A stretch of DNA of 36,627 bases from assembly GCA_903889655.1 (NCBI GenBank), contig CAISYL010000166.1, positions 1-36,627 on the forward strand, written 5' to 3'. Position numbers and translations under genes: made by a program. This DNA comes from an uncultured Alphaproteobacteria bacterium. Its GTDB lineage: Bacteria; Pseudomonadota; Alphaproteobacteria; Parvibaculales; Parvibaculaceae. The stretch's first letter is position 1. Each line of letters starts with the position of its first letter. Shown piece by piece: positions 20,666 to 28,903 of the stretch. The notes below the pieces were generated by a model. The model was not told the DNA's origin and did not search any database. It saw nothing but the letters and a program-made list of their open reading frames with translations.

Positions 20666-23600
20666 ATGGCGACACTTCTTCTTTCGACGGCGGGATCGGC
20701 GCTCGGGAGCGCGTTGCTGCCGAGCGGGCTGAGTTTTCTCGGGGCGACGGTGAGCGGGGCGGCGCTGGGGAGCGCGATCGGCGCGGGCTCGGGGCCTATG
20801 TCGACCAGAAACTCTTCGGGCCGACGGTCGCGAATGCGGAAGGTCCGCGGCTTTCCGATCTGCAGGTTCTGTCCTCGACCGAAGGCGCGCCGCTGCCGCG
20901 CATCTATGGCCGCGCGCGGCTCGGCGGGCAGGTGATCTGGGCGACCCATTACAAGGAACATCAATCGACGGAGAGCAGCGGCGGCAAGGGCGGCGGCGGC
21001 GCGAGCGTGACGAATTATGCCTATAGCGTTTCCTTCGCCGTCGCGCTGTGCGAGGGGCCGGTGACGCGCATCGGCCGCGTCTGGGCGGATGGGACCGCGA
21101 TGTCGCTCGAGAACGTCACATGGCGGCTGCACAAGGGTGAGGCGACGCAGGCGCCCGATCCGGCGATCGAGGCGGTGGAGGGCGCGGGGAACGCGCCCGC
21201 CTATCGCGGCGTCGCCTACGTCGTCTTCGAGGATCTGCCGCTCGCCGATTACGGCAACCGGATTCCGCAATTGTCGTTCGAGGTGTTCCGCTCGTTGAGC
21301 GACGTCGAGGCGGCCATCCGCGCCGTCACGATCATTCCGGGCGCGGGCGAGTTCGTCTACGACACGGTGGCGACGCGCGAAATCCTCAGCGAGAGTTCGA
21401 GCCGCGCGATCAACACGCATTCGAGCGAGGGAAAGAGCGACTGGTCGGCCGCGCTCGACCAGTTGCAGGCGACCTGTCCCAATGTGGCGAGCGCGTCGCT
21501 GGTCGTCTCGTGGTTCGGCGACGATCTCAGATGCGGCACCTGCAAGGTGAAGCCGAAGACCGAGATCGGCTGGAAGATCACGACGCCGGAAACATGGAGC
21601 GCGGGCGGGCTCGCGCGAGCCGAGGCCGACGTCGTGAGCCTTGTCGACGGCAAGCCGGCCTTCGGCGGCACGCCGTCCGACGCGTCGGTGATGCGCGCGA
21701 TCGGCGACATGAAGGCGCGGGGCCTGCGCAGCGTCTTCTATCCGTTCGTGATGATGGACATTCCGGCCGGGAACGCGCTCACCGATCCGTGGACGGGCGC
21801 GGCGTCGCAGCCGGCCTATCCCTGGCGCGGGCGCATCACCGCATCGCCGGCGGCGGGACGCCCCGGCACGGCGGACAAGACGAGCGCGGCGGCGACGCAG
21901 GTCGCGGCCTTTTTCGGCGCGGCGGGGCCGGGCGATTTTCACGTCGCGGGCGGGACGGTGCACTACACCGGACCCGAGGAGTGGTCCTATCGGCGGATGA
22001 TCCTTCATTATGCGCATCTCTGCGTCGCGGCGGGCGGCGTCGATGCGTTCCTGATCGGCTCGGAGCTTCGGGGCCTCACGCAAATCCGCAGCGGGGCCGC
22101 GACCTATCCGGCGGTGGCGGCGCTGAAGACGCTGGCCGCCGATGTCGCGAGCGTGCTTGGGCCCGCGACAAAGATTTCCTATGCGGCGGACTGGTCGGAA
22201 TATGCGGGCCATGATCCGGCGGACGGAACGGGCGACCGCTTCTTTCATCTCGATCCGCTCTGGGCGGACGCGAACATCCATTTCGTCGGCATCGATCTCT
22301 ATGCGCCGCTCAGCGACTGGCGCAAGACGGGCGACCATCTCGACCGGGCGCTGGCGGCATCCATCTACGACATCGACTATCTGAAATCGCGGATCGCGGG
22401 CGGCGAGGATTACGACTGGTATTATGCGAGCGAAGCGGATCGCGCCGCGCAGATCCGCACGCCGATCGCGGATGGCGCCTATGGCAAGCCGTGGGTCTTC
22501 CGCGCCAAGGACATTCTGTCGTGGTGGGCCAATGCGCATCGCGACAGGCCGGGCGGCATCGAGAGCGTGAGCGCGACGTCATGGGTGCCGCAAGGCAAGC
22601 CCGTCTGGTTCACCGAACTCGGCTGTCCGGCCATCGACAAGGGCACGAACGAGCCCAATCTCTTCACCGATCCGAAATCGTCGGAGAGCGCCGTCCCTCA
22701 TTTTTCGAGCGGCACGCGCGACGATTATATCCAGCGCTGCTTCATCGAGGCCGAGACGGACTACTGGTCGGCGGAAGGCGCGCATAATCCGGTGTCGGCG
22801 ATCTATGGCGGGCGGATGCTCGATCCGGCCGACATGTTTTTCTGGACATGGGATGCGCGGCCCTTTCCGGCCTTTCCCGACCGCAGCGACATCTGGGCCG
22901 ATGGCGAGAACTGGCAGCGCGGGCACTGGCTCAACGGGCGGCTCGGCGCGGTGCCGCTCGGCGAACTCGCCGCGGGCATCATGGGCGATGTCGGCTTCGC
23001 GGATTTCGACACGAGCGCGCTCGCGGGCGTCGTCGAGGGCTTCGTCATCGACCGCATCATGAGCCCGCGACAGGCGCTGGAGCCGCTGATGCTGGCGCGC
23101 TTCTTCGACGCGGCGGAGACGGAAGGCGTCATCCGCTTCCGGCACTATGGAGCCGCGCCGGTGCTGACGCTGACGCCGGAGGCGCTTGCCGTCGAGGACG
23201 ACAGCGCGGCGGCGGGCTATCTGCTGACGCGGGCGCAGGAGACGGAGCTGCCGCTATCGGCGAAGCTCAGCTTCATCGATGCGGGCATGGAATACCGGCA
23301 GGCGGCGGTGGAGGCGCGCCGGCTCGGCGTCGCGACGCAGCGTGTCGCCTCGGCGGCGCTGCCGATGGTGATGAACGCGGACGATGCACAAGGCGTCGCC
23401 GATATCTGGCTGCAGAAAAGCTGGAGCGAGCGCGAGGCGGCGGCCCTGAAGCTGCCGCCATCGCTGGCCGCACTCGATCCGGGCGACGTGGTGGAACTCG
23501 CGCTGCCGTCGCGAAGGGCGCGTTACCGGCTGACGGCGCTCACCGACGGGCTTTATCGCGACGCGAAGGCTCTCGGCAGCGAGGCGAGCCTTTACGGACG

Positions 23601-24588
23601 CCTTGCAAGTCCGCGTCGCGCGCGGGCGGCGGCGATGGCGGCGAGCTATGGCGTGCCGCTGGCGGTGTTTCTCGACCTGCCGCTGCTCAGCGGCGCGGAG
23701 ACGCCTTATGCGCCGCGCATCGCGGTGGCGGCCGATCCTTGGCCGGGCGGCGTCGCGCTGTGGAAGAGCGCGGGCGCAGGCTTCGCGCTCGACCGCGTGG
23801 TGGCGCGGCAGGCGACCATCGGACGGACGGCGAGCGATTTCGGCGCGGGCGTCGCGTCGCGCTGGGACGAGGCGCAGGTGTTGACGGTGATGCTCGCCTC
23901 GGGCGCCTTGTCCTCGGCGACGGAGGCCGCCGTGCTGGCGGGCGCCAATGTCGCGGCGCTCGAAACGCCGGAGGGCGACTGGGAGGTGATCCAGTTCCGC
24001 GAGGCGCTGCTCGTCGCGCCCGGTACCTACGAGCTTCGCGGATTGCTGCGCGGGCAGGCGGGAACGGAGGCGGCGATGCGAAGGCCGCTGGCGGCCGGCG
24101 CGCGCTTCGTGCTGATCGACGGGGCGGTGAGCGAGATCGGCCTCGGCGACGCAGAGCGGGGATTGCCGCGCATCTGGGCCTATGGGCCGCAATCGAAACC
24201 CATCGACGACGAGAGTTATGCGCGGGAGACGCGGGTTTTTCAGGGCGTCGGCCTGCGGCCTTTGTCGCCGGTGCATCCGCGCGGGCTTCGGGGAGCGGGC
24301 GGCGACATTCAGCTCAGCTGGGTCCGGCGGACGCGGATCGGCGGCGACGGCTGGGAGGGAACGGATGTGCCGCTCGGCGAAGAGGAGGAACGCTATGCGC
24401 TCGACATTCTGAGCGGCGGCGTCGCGGTGCGCTCGTTCGACGTGACCGCGCCGGCCGCGAGCTATACGGCGGCGATGCAGACCGCCGATTTCGGATCTGC
24501 TTCATTTGCGACGCTCGACATCCGCGTCGCGCAGGTGAGCCGCGCATTCGGGCGCGGCACGGCAAGAGAGGCGACACTTCATGTCTGA
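20666..24588 (+). CDS. GTA TIM-barrel tail protein (g15 megatron), split by a -1 frameshift
   Basis: Large tail-tip/host-contact protein, about 1,307 residues if read through. The reading frame opens at ATG 20666 with the expected N-terminus (ATLLLSTAGSALGSALLPSG, then LSFLGATVSGAALGSAIGAG). At the GGGG run 20791-20794 the homologous frame moves by -1: AYVDQKLFGPTVANAEGPRL, then SDLQVLSSTEGAPLPRIYGR, leading into IWATHYKEHQS, which otherwise begins at GTG 20932. The rest is intact: a GTA TIM-barrel domain (about 230-570 of the second part, with FHLDPLWADANIHFVGIDLY, LSWWANAHRDRPGG and PVWFTELGCPAIDKGTNEPN), then the phage-tail domain and a C-terminal barrel. Without repair or recoding the product lacks its first ~88 residues. 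No strong Shine-Dalgarno precedes 20666. Confidence 0.88.
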
Positions 24589-25291
24589 GACTTTGCATCT
24601 GAAACTTCCCTATCTCGAAGCGGCGCAGGCGCAGAAGCATGTGACGGTGAACGAGGCATTCTCCGCGCTCGATGCGCTGGTGCAGCTTTCGGTGAAGAGC
24701 CGCGCGCTCGCCGCGCCGCCCGCGACGCCGGGCGACGGCGACCGCTACATCGTCGCGGCCTCGCCGACGGGCGCATGGGCGGGGGCGGGGGGAGAGGTTG
24801 CCGCCTTCGCCGACGGCGCGTGGTGCTTCTTCGCGCCTGAGACGGGCTGGCGCGCCTACGACGAAGGCGCCGGTGAATTCGTCGCCTATGCGGGCGGCGC
24901 ATGGGCGAAGGAACCTTCGGGCGCCAGCGTTTCGAGCCCGCATGGCGCGGCGACGACGCTCGCGATCCTCGAAGGCGACCACACGATCGCGGCGGGGAGT
25001 TACAACGACACGAGCTTCGCGATCCCCGACCGCGCCATCGTGCTCGGCGTGACGGGCCGTGTGCTGACCGCGATCACGGGCGCGACCTCGTGGAACCTCG
25101 GCGTCGCGGCGGATGCGGCGCGGTACGGCAACGGGATCGGCGTCGCGGCGGACTCGACCGTGATCGGGCCGTCGGGCACGCCCGTCACCTATTGGGGCGC
25201 GACGGCGCTCAGGGTTTCATCCGTGGGGGGAAGTTTCACCGGCGGGAAGGTGAGGTTGGCGGTGCATTATCTGGTGTTGGCGGGGGTGTGA
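24581..25291 (+). CDS. DUF2793 tail fibre-like protein
   Basis: 236 residues, start overlapping the end of g15 by eight bases. The N-terminal DUF2793 domain is clear: LHLKLPYLEAAQAQKHVTVN, EAFSALDALVQLSVKSR, then GDGDRYIVAASPTGAWAGAG and AFADGAWCFFAPETGWRAYD. The C-terminal half (about 110-236) is Gly/Thr/Ser-rich and beta-looking (GDHTIAAGSYNDTSFAIPDR, GATSWNLGVAADAARYGNG), as in fibre tips. The family is found directly after g15 in many alphaproteobacterial GTA clusters and is presumed to contact the recipient surface. Its stop is two bases from the stop of the convergent small gene, marking the end of the structural cluster. Confidence 0.88.
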   Translation: MSETLHLKLPYLEAAQAQKHVTVNEAFSALDALVQLSVKSRALAAPPATPGDGDRYIVAASPTGAWAGAGGEVAAFADGAWCFFAPETGWRAYDEGAGEFVAYAGGAWAKEPSGASVSSPHGAATTLAILEGDHTIAAGSYNDTSFAIPDRAIVLGVTGRVLTAITGATSWNLGVAADAARYGNGIGVAADSTVIGPSGTPVTYWGATALRVSSVGGSFTGGKVRLAVHYLVLAGV

Positions 25292-25293
25292 GG

Positions 25294-25611
25294 TCAGCTT
25301 GCGGCACCGAATCTCTGATGGAAGATCGAGGAGATCACGACCACAACCAACCCGCATAGAAGCGCCAGTTGAAATGACCGGATCGAATCGAAATAACGTT
25401 TTTTATGAATGCGGCACGCACCGGGTACTTCGCTAACGTAAAGTGCGAAGGGGCTGATATGCAACAAGAGGGGCATCCTTTTGCCGGTCGTCTTCTGCCA
25501 TGCATCCTTCAACCGCGCCAGATGTATCATGACGAAAATGAAGCACCAAAGAGCTCGCAAAAAGAGTAAAACAAAAATCCCGTATGCGAATTTTTCCATG
25601 ATCAACGACAT
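25294..25611 (-). CDS. small two-helix membrane protein, unknown
   Basis: 105 residues; GGAGAC precedes the ATG at 25611. Two hydrophobic helices are visible, at about 8-31 (YGIFVLLFLRALWCFIFVMI) and 78-96 (FQLALLCGLVVVVISSIF), with a basic/His-containing segment between. I recognise no family. The base composition is clearly less GC-rich than the neighbouring structural genes, suggesting later acquisition. It converges on the DUF2793 gene with only two bases between stops. Confidence 0.6.
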   Translation of the reverse strand: MSLIMEKFAYGIFVLLFLRALWCFIFVMIHLARLKDAWQKTTGKRMPLLLHISPFALYVSEVPGACRIHKKRYFDSIRSFQLALLCGLVVVVISSIFHQRFGAAS

Positions 25612-25728
25612 GCCAGTGTCTCCGCTTAACCGGAAGATAGCGGAGGCGGGAAAGACAATCTCCTGGAGGAAGATGAGGACGGCTGGTCGCAGGTCTCGTC
25701 GCGAAGTTGCTGCGTCTATGGCGCGTCT

Positions 25729-26268
25729 TTATCTATCGAAATGGATGGGCAGATTATGAGCGCGGACGATGCGTTCGATTTCGATGCCGTTCCAGCCGAG
25801 CGAGTTGAGGCCCGAGGGCGGCTTCTCGTCCGAGAGTCCTGCGCAGCCGCATTCGAAGCAGACCGAGGCGCCGCCGAGATACTGCCCCTTCCTGTCGTAG
25901 AAGAAAAATGCATGGCGCGGGATGCAGCACCCGGCGACAACTGGTGGCGGTGGTTCGTAGTAGAAGGCGTGCTTGACGATCTCGATCTCGGCAGGCGTGA
26001 GTTCGACACCGCCTTTCGGGAATGAGTCCGCAGGCACATCCCCGTCAGCCCCGGCGAAGATGTGCGACCTGTTCGCATAGAGAATGACCTTCGTCGCCTG
26101 CGGATAGAGATTGGCATCGACCTTCCGCCGCTGCACGTCCTGCTCCCACTGATCCCCGGAGCTCTGTGGAGACGGCGGCTGTGCCGCCGGTTGCGGTGCT
26201 TTCGGCGTCTCGCAGTCCGCGAGCGATAGAAGGCATGGGAGGATCAGCAGGGCGAGACGAAGGTTCAT
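25729..26268 (-). CDS. probable lipoprotein with Cys-rich motif, unknown
   Basis: 179 residues from the ATG at 26268 (GGAAG upstream). Signal peptide MNLRLALLILPCLLSLADC; the cysteine could be lipid-modified although Asp at -1 is unusual. A Pro/Gln-rich linker (PKAPQPAAQPPSPQSSGDQW) follows. The folded part has the motif CCIPRHAFFFYDRKGQYLGG then ASVCFECGCAGL, a 'C..PRHAF.FYD..G......VCF.C' pattern found in uncharacterised secreted proteobacterial proteins. The cysteines may bind metal or form disulfides; no catalytic function can be assigned. It has the same orientation as the small membrane gene downstream (25294-25611). It belongs to the cargo-like minus-strand genes at the cluster end. 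Confidence 0.65.
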   Translation of the reverse strand: MNLRLALLILPCLLSLADCETPKAPQPAAQPPSPQSSGDQWEQDVQRRKVDANLYPQATKVILYANRSHIFAGADGDVPADSFPKGGVELTPAEIEIVKHAFYYEPPPPVVAGCCIPRHAFFFYDRKGQYLGGASVCFECGCAGLSDEKPPSGLNSLGWNGIEIERIVRAHNLPIHFDR

Positions 26269-26308
26269 GTCTTCCACGGGTTGTAAGTGGACGGACAATC
26301 ATTAGAGA

Positions 26309-26343
26309 AGACGTGGATGCGCGGATCAAGTCCGCGCATGACG
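26309..26343. repeat. family B REP-type half element
   Basis: GACGTGGATGCGCGGATCAA then GTCCGCGCATGACGGG: the right half of the family B element. With the next two repeats it fills the 403-base gene-free gap (26269-26671), whose only other content is the promoter at 26612-26640. Confidence 0.75.
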
Positions 26344-26404
26344 GGTGGGGTGAGGGCGGTGGCTTCGCCCCCTCGGGTCCAGCTTTGGCTGGCCCAAGGG
26401 CACG

Positions 26405-26442
26405 CTTCGAGACGCGGGCTTTGCCCGCTCCTCAGGGTGAGG
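26405..26442. repeat. family C palindrome, one arm
   Basis: CTTCGAGACGCGGGCTTTGC then CCGCTCCTCAGGGTGAGG, matching one arm of 9530-9643. Confidence 0.8.
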
Positions 26443-26471
26443 GGTGGGAGAAGGGTGTCATCTCCCCCAAT

Positions 26472-26557
26472 GTCGTCCCGGCACTTGTTGCCGGGACCCA
26501 TGGGCGCCGATGTGCCGGTCGAGGGCGCTGGGCCCCGGGAATAAATCCCGGGGCGAC
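26472..26557. repeat. family A REP-type palindrome pair
   Basis: GTCGTCCCGGCACTTGTTGC then CGGGACCCATGGG, a spacer, then GCTGGGCCCCGGGAATAAAT and CCCGGGGCGAC. A diverged member of family A, about 55 bases upstream of the cell-wall hydrolase promoter. Confidence 0.75.
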
Positions 26558-26611
26558 AATTCATTTCATCGCGGCTTGTCATTAGCGCTTGTCGGCGGAA
26601 TCCTATTCTGC

Positions 26612-26640
26612 TTGACATGTTCCTGTTATGTTCCTATTCT
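26612..26640 (+). promoter_or_regulatory. near-consensus sigma70 promoter with LexA box in its spacer
   Basis: TTGACA (26612-26617), exactly 17 bases, then TATTCT (26635-26640). Within the spacer is GTTC-CTGTTAT-GTTC (26619-26633), the GTTC-N7-GTTC operator of alphaproteobacterial LexA. A second dyad, TTCCTA-TTC-TAGGAA (26631-26645), overlaps the -10. LexA binding here would block RNA polymerase directly, so the hydrolase gene 32 bases downstream should be released by DNA damage. The promoter and box are read directly; LexA control is inference from the established motif. Confidence 0.75.
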
Positions 26641-26671
26641 AGGAATATAGTCATAAACACCGGAAATCATC

Positions 26672-27172
26672 ATGACCGAGTTGAAGAACCGCGTTGCGCG
26701 GGCGGGAGGGCTTTGTCCGGTTTCAGCGGTGCCGGATCTCGCCGCCGTGGTGAGCGTCGCGCTGGCGGTGGCCGCGCGGGCGGGGCGGGAGAGCCGCGAG
26801 GCGCAGGTGGCCGTCGCGGCGGCGATCCTCAACTGCATGAAAATGCGGCATCGGCATTGTCCGGCGCTGGACAGCGGCGCGGGATGCACGCGGGCCGTGT
26901 GGCGCGATGCGGAGGAGGCGTCGGCGCGCGCCGATTTCGGCGACCGGGATTTCGTGCGCGCGCTCGCCATCGTCTGCGAGCTCATCGCCGGCGAGATCGA
27001 CGATCCGACGGACGGCGCGACGCATTGGCATGCGCATACGGAGGCGCCCGGCTGGGCGCGGCATGCGCGGCCGAGCGCGCTGATCGGACCGAATTTCTAC
27101 TACCGGTTCGGCAATCAAGGGACGGCGGGAGAAGAAGGGACGGTATGGGGAGAAGAACAAGGCCGCGCGTGA
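26672..27172 (+). CDS. SleB-type cell-wall hydrolase, probable SOS-controlled endolysin
   Basis: 166 residues. The catalytic domain matches the cell wall hydrolase SleB/Hydrolase_2 family: AGRESREAQVAVAAAILNCM, then CPALDSGAGCTRAVWRDAEE, DFGDRDFVRALAIVCELIAG, EIDDPTDGATHWHAHTEAPG and PSALIGPNFYYRF. The family glutamate (RESREAQ), the DPT.GATHWH motif and the C-terminal 'IG...FYR' are all present. There is no signal peptide, as expected for an endolysin released through a holin. It is followed after 24 bases by a phage-type membrane protein. GGAA precedes the ATG at a fair distance. Weak ribosome binding plus LexA control would keep basal levels low. Confidence 0.8.
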   Translation: MTELKNRVARAGGLCPVSAVPDLAAVVSVALAVAARAGRESREAQVAVAAAILNCMKMRHRHCPALDSGAGCTRAVWRDAEEASARADFGDRDFVRALAIVCELIAGEIDDPTDGATHWHAHTEAPGWARHARPSALIGPNFYYRFGNQGTAGEEGTVWGEEQGRA

Positions 27173-27196
27173 GGCGCGGAGGAAAGGGAGAAACAG

Positions 27197-27478
27197 ATGT
27201 TCGAGTTGACGGCGACGGCAAGCCTTGCCGCAAAAGGCATCACGCCCGCGGATTTTATGGAATGGCTCAGGCTGGCGCTGAGCCTTGTCGGCGCCGCATC
27301 GGCGATTGCGGCGCTGACGCCCACGCCGAGGGATGACGGGCTCGCCGGCAGGCTCTATAAGTTGATCGATGTCCTCGCGCTCAATATCGGCTTTGCGAAG
27401 GACAGGGCCTGCCGCGCGCCGCGCGGAACCGTCCGCGAACTGCCACGACCGCGCTCGCCGCACGAGCGCTCCGATTGA
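27197..27478 (+). CDS. small phage-type membrane protein cotranscribed with the hydrolase
   Basis: 93 residues with GGAG six bases before the ATG. One hydrophobic helix at about 22-42 (WLRLALSLVGAASAIAALTP) is followed by TPRDDGLAGRLYKLIDVLAL and NIGFAKDR, a 'LTPTP.DD.....LYKLIDLLALN.GKAK' pattern common in small phage proteins next to lysis genes. The C-terminal tail is basic and proline-rich. It may help release the hydrolase (holin- or pinholin-like), but that is inference; the position downstream of the SOS-type promoter makes it part of the same response. Confidence 0.65.
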   Translation: MFELTATASLAAKGITPADFMEWLRLALSLVGAASAIAALTPTPRDDGLAGRLYKLIDVLALNIGFAKDRACRAPRGTVRELPRPRSPHERSD

Positions 27479-27496
27479 GTTTCGTCGAGGATAGCG

Positions 27497-27531
27497 GGCC
27501 GGCGACACCCTTGCGGGGTCGTCCGCCGGCC
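27497..27531 (+). terminator. strong hairpin after the hydrolase operon
   Basis: GGCCGGCG (27497-27504) pairs perfectly with CGCCGGCC (27524-27531); an inner helix GAC.CCC/GGGGTC caps it with loop TTGC. There is no T-run, so it may be Rho-assisted or a 3'-end stabiliser. Confidence 0.55.
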
Positions 27532-27577
27532 GTGCCTTGCACGAAGATTGTCCAACCGCTGCCGAAAGGGGGATCGC

Positions 27578-27790
27578 TTGGCTCGTGGCCGCATGTTCTC
27601 GTCGCGCCGCATGTTCTCCTCGCGCAAGACGGTCTTCACGCCGGGCAAGCCGCAGCGCTCGCTCGGCCGGCTTCTCGGTCTGATGCTCGCCGTCGCGATC
27701 GTCTTCGCGGCGGGCGTTTATACCGGCCGCAACTTCCCGCAGCTTTTCAGCTCGCCTCTGCCCGCGCCGGTTACCGCAGCGGAATTCTGA
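27578..27790 (+). CDS. small single-helix membrane protein
   Basis: 70 residues from a TTG at 27578 preceded by AAAGGGGG; ATG codons at 27593 and 27611 are alternative starts. A basic N-terminal region with the duplicated hexapeptide RMFSSR-RMFSSR is followed by one TM helix (about 34-51, LLGLMLAVAIVFAAGVYTGR) and a short Pro-rich tail. The duplication is an 18-bp tandem repeat (27589-27624) that also doubles the start codon. No family recognised. The start codon is uncertain. Confidence 0.5.
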   Translation: MARGRMFSSRRMFSSRKTVFTPGKPQRSLGRLLGLMLAVAIVFAAGVYTGRNFPQLFSSPLPAPVTAAEF

Positions 27791-27927
27791 CGTTCGTCTT
27801 TTCTGCAGATGCGCTGTGCTCATTTGAGCGCTTGCCGCTTGCGCCCGTTCACGCCAAATATGCTGGGCGCCGTGACAGAACCGCGACATGCGGCGGAGGC
27901 GCGAGGGACGGCAGGACGGGAAACGGC

Positions 27928-28731
27928 ATGGATATTCAGCTCGCAGGCAAGACGGCGCTCGTCACCGGATCGCACCGGGGCACGGGGCGCGTCATCGCGG
28001 AACAGCTGGCGGCCGAAGGCGCGCGCGTCGTCGTGCATGGCTTTGCCGAGGGCGAGGCGGCGGCCACCGTGTCCGACATCGTGAATGCGGGCGGCGACGC
28101 CGTCGGCGTCGCGGGCGACATCACCACGGATGAAGGCGCGAAGGCGGCCTACGATGCGGCGGTCTCGGGCGCCGGGCCGATCGACATTCTCGTCAACAAT
28201 TACGGCGTAGCGGAAGCGGGCTCCTGGTCGCGTTCGGAGACGGACGACTGGATCGACGCCTATGAGAAGAACGTGCTGTCGGCCGTGCGCATGACGCGGC
28301 TCTGCGTCGGCGCGATGAAGGCGAAGCACTGGGGCCGCGTCATCATGCTCGGCACGATCGGCTCGACGGAGCCCGCCGCGCGCATGCCGCATTACTACGC
28401 GGCGAAGGGCGCGCTCGCGACCATGACGGTGAGCCTCGCGAAGGAGCTCGCGGGAACGGGCATCACGGTCAATATCGTCAGTCCCGGTCTCATCCGCACG
28501 AAGGAAGTGGAAGAACGCTTCCTCGCGCAGGGTTACGAGAAGGGCTGGGGCACGACATGGGACGAGATCGAGCCGCATGTGCTGAAGACCTTCATGAACA
28601 ATCTGACGGGCCGCGTGACGCTGCCGGCGGAGGTCGCCGATCTGGTCGCCTTCGTCGCCTCCCCCCGCGCGGGCGCGCTGATGGCGCTCAATCTCAGGAT
28701 CGACGGCGGCACGACGGCGCTGGTGGTGTGA
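27928..28731 (+). CDS. short-chain dehydrogenase/reductase (SDR)
   Basis: 267 residues from the ATG at 27928; the preceding in-frame sequence lacks coding character. It is a Rossmann-fold NAD(P)-dependent oxidoreductase of the FabG-like classical SDR type. The cofactor loop is TGSHRGTG (13-20), the structural motif NNYG (90-93) replaces the usual NNAG, and the catalytic Ser146, Tyr156 and Lys160 are present (GTIGS...HYYAAKGAL). The C-terminal part has the SPGLIRTKEVEERF loop typical of substrate entry. The substrate is unknown; the acyl-CoA dehydrogenase pair downstream suggests, but does not prove, a role in lipid or acyl-CoA metabolism. A family B repeat separates it from that pair. Confidence 0.88.
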   Translation: MDIQLAGKTALVTGSHRGTGRVIAEQLAAEGARVVVHGFAEGEAAATVSDIVNAGGDAVGVAGDITTDEGAKAAYDAAVSGAGPIDILVNNYGVAEAGSWSRSETDDWIDAYEKNVLSAVRMTRLCVGAMKAKHWGRVIMLGTIGSTEPAARMPHYYAAKGALATMTVSLAKELAGTGITVNIVSPGLIRTKEVEERFLAQGYEKGWGTTWDEIEPHVLKTFMNNLTGRVTLPAEVADLVAFVASPRAGALMALNLRIDGGTTALVV

Positions 28732-28763
28732 TGTATGGCCGTGGCTTGCGCTGAAAAAAGATC

Positions 28764-28854
28764 GTCATGGCCGGGCTTGACCCGGCCACCCACGTCTTCC
28801 TTGCCCGCTCTCGACAGGAAAGACGTGGATACGCGGGACAAGCCCGCGCATGAC
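28764..28854. repeat. family B REP-type element
   Basis: GTCATGGCCGGGCTTGACCC then GGCCACCCACGTCTTCC, a spacer, AGACGTGGATACGCGGGAC and AAGCCCGCGCATGAC. It sits between the SDR and the first acyl-CoA dehydrogenase gene. Confidence 0.85.
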
Positions 28855-28903
28855 GGATTGGGGATGTGGCTCTTCGGTCGCGTTTTCTAGAAAGAAAAAC
28901 AAA

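Noticed and set aside
20662-22539. Minus-strand open frame of 625 codons opposite g15
   Set aside because: Antisense shadow of a well-supported tail gene with no domain signal or ribosome site.
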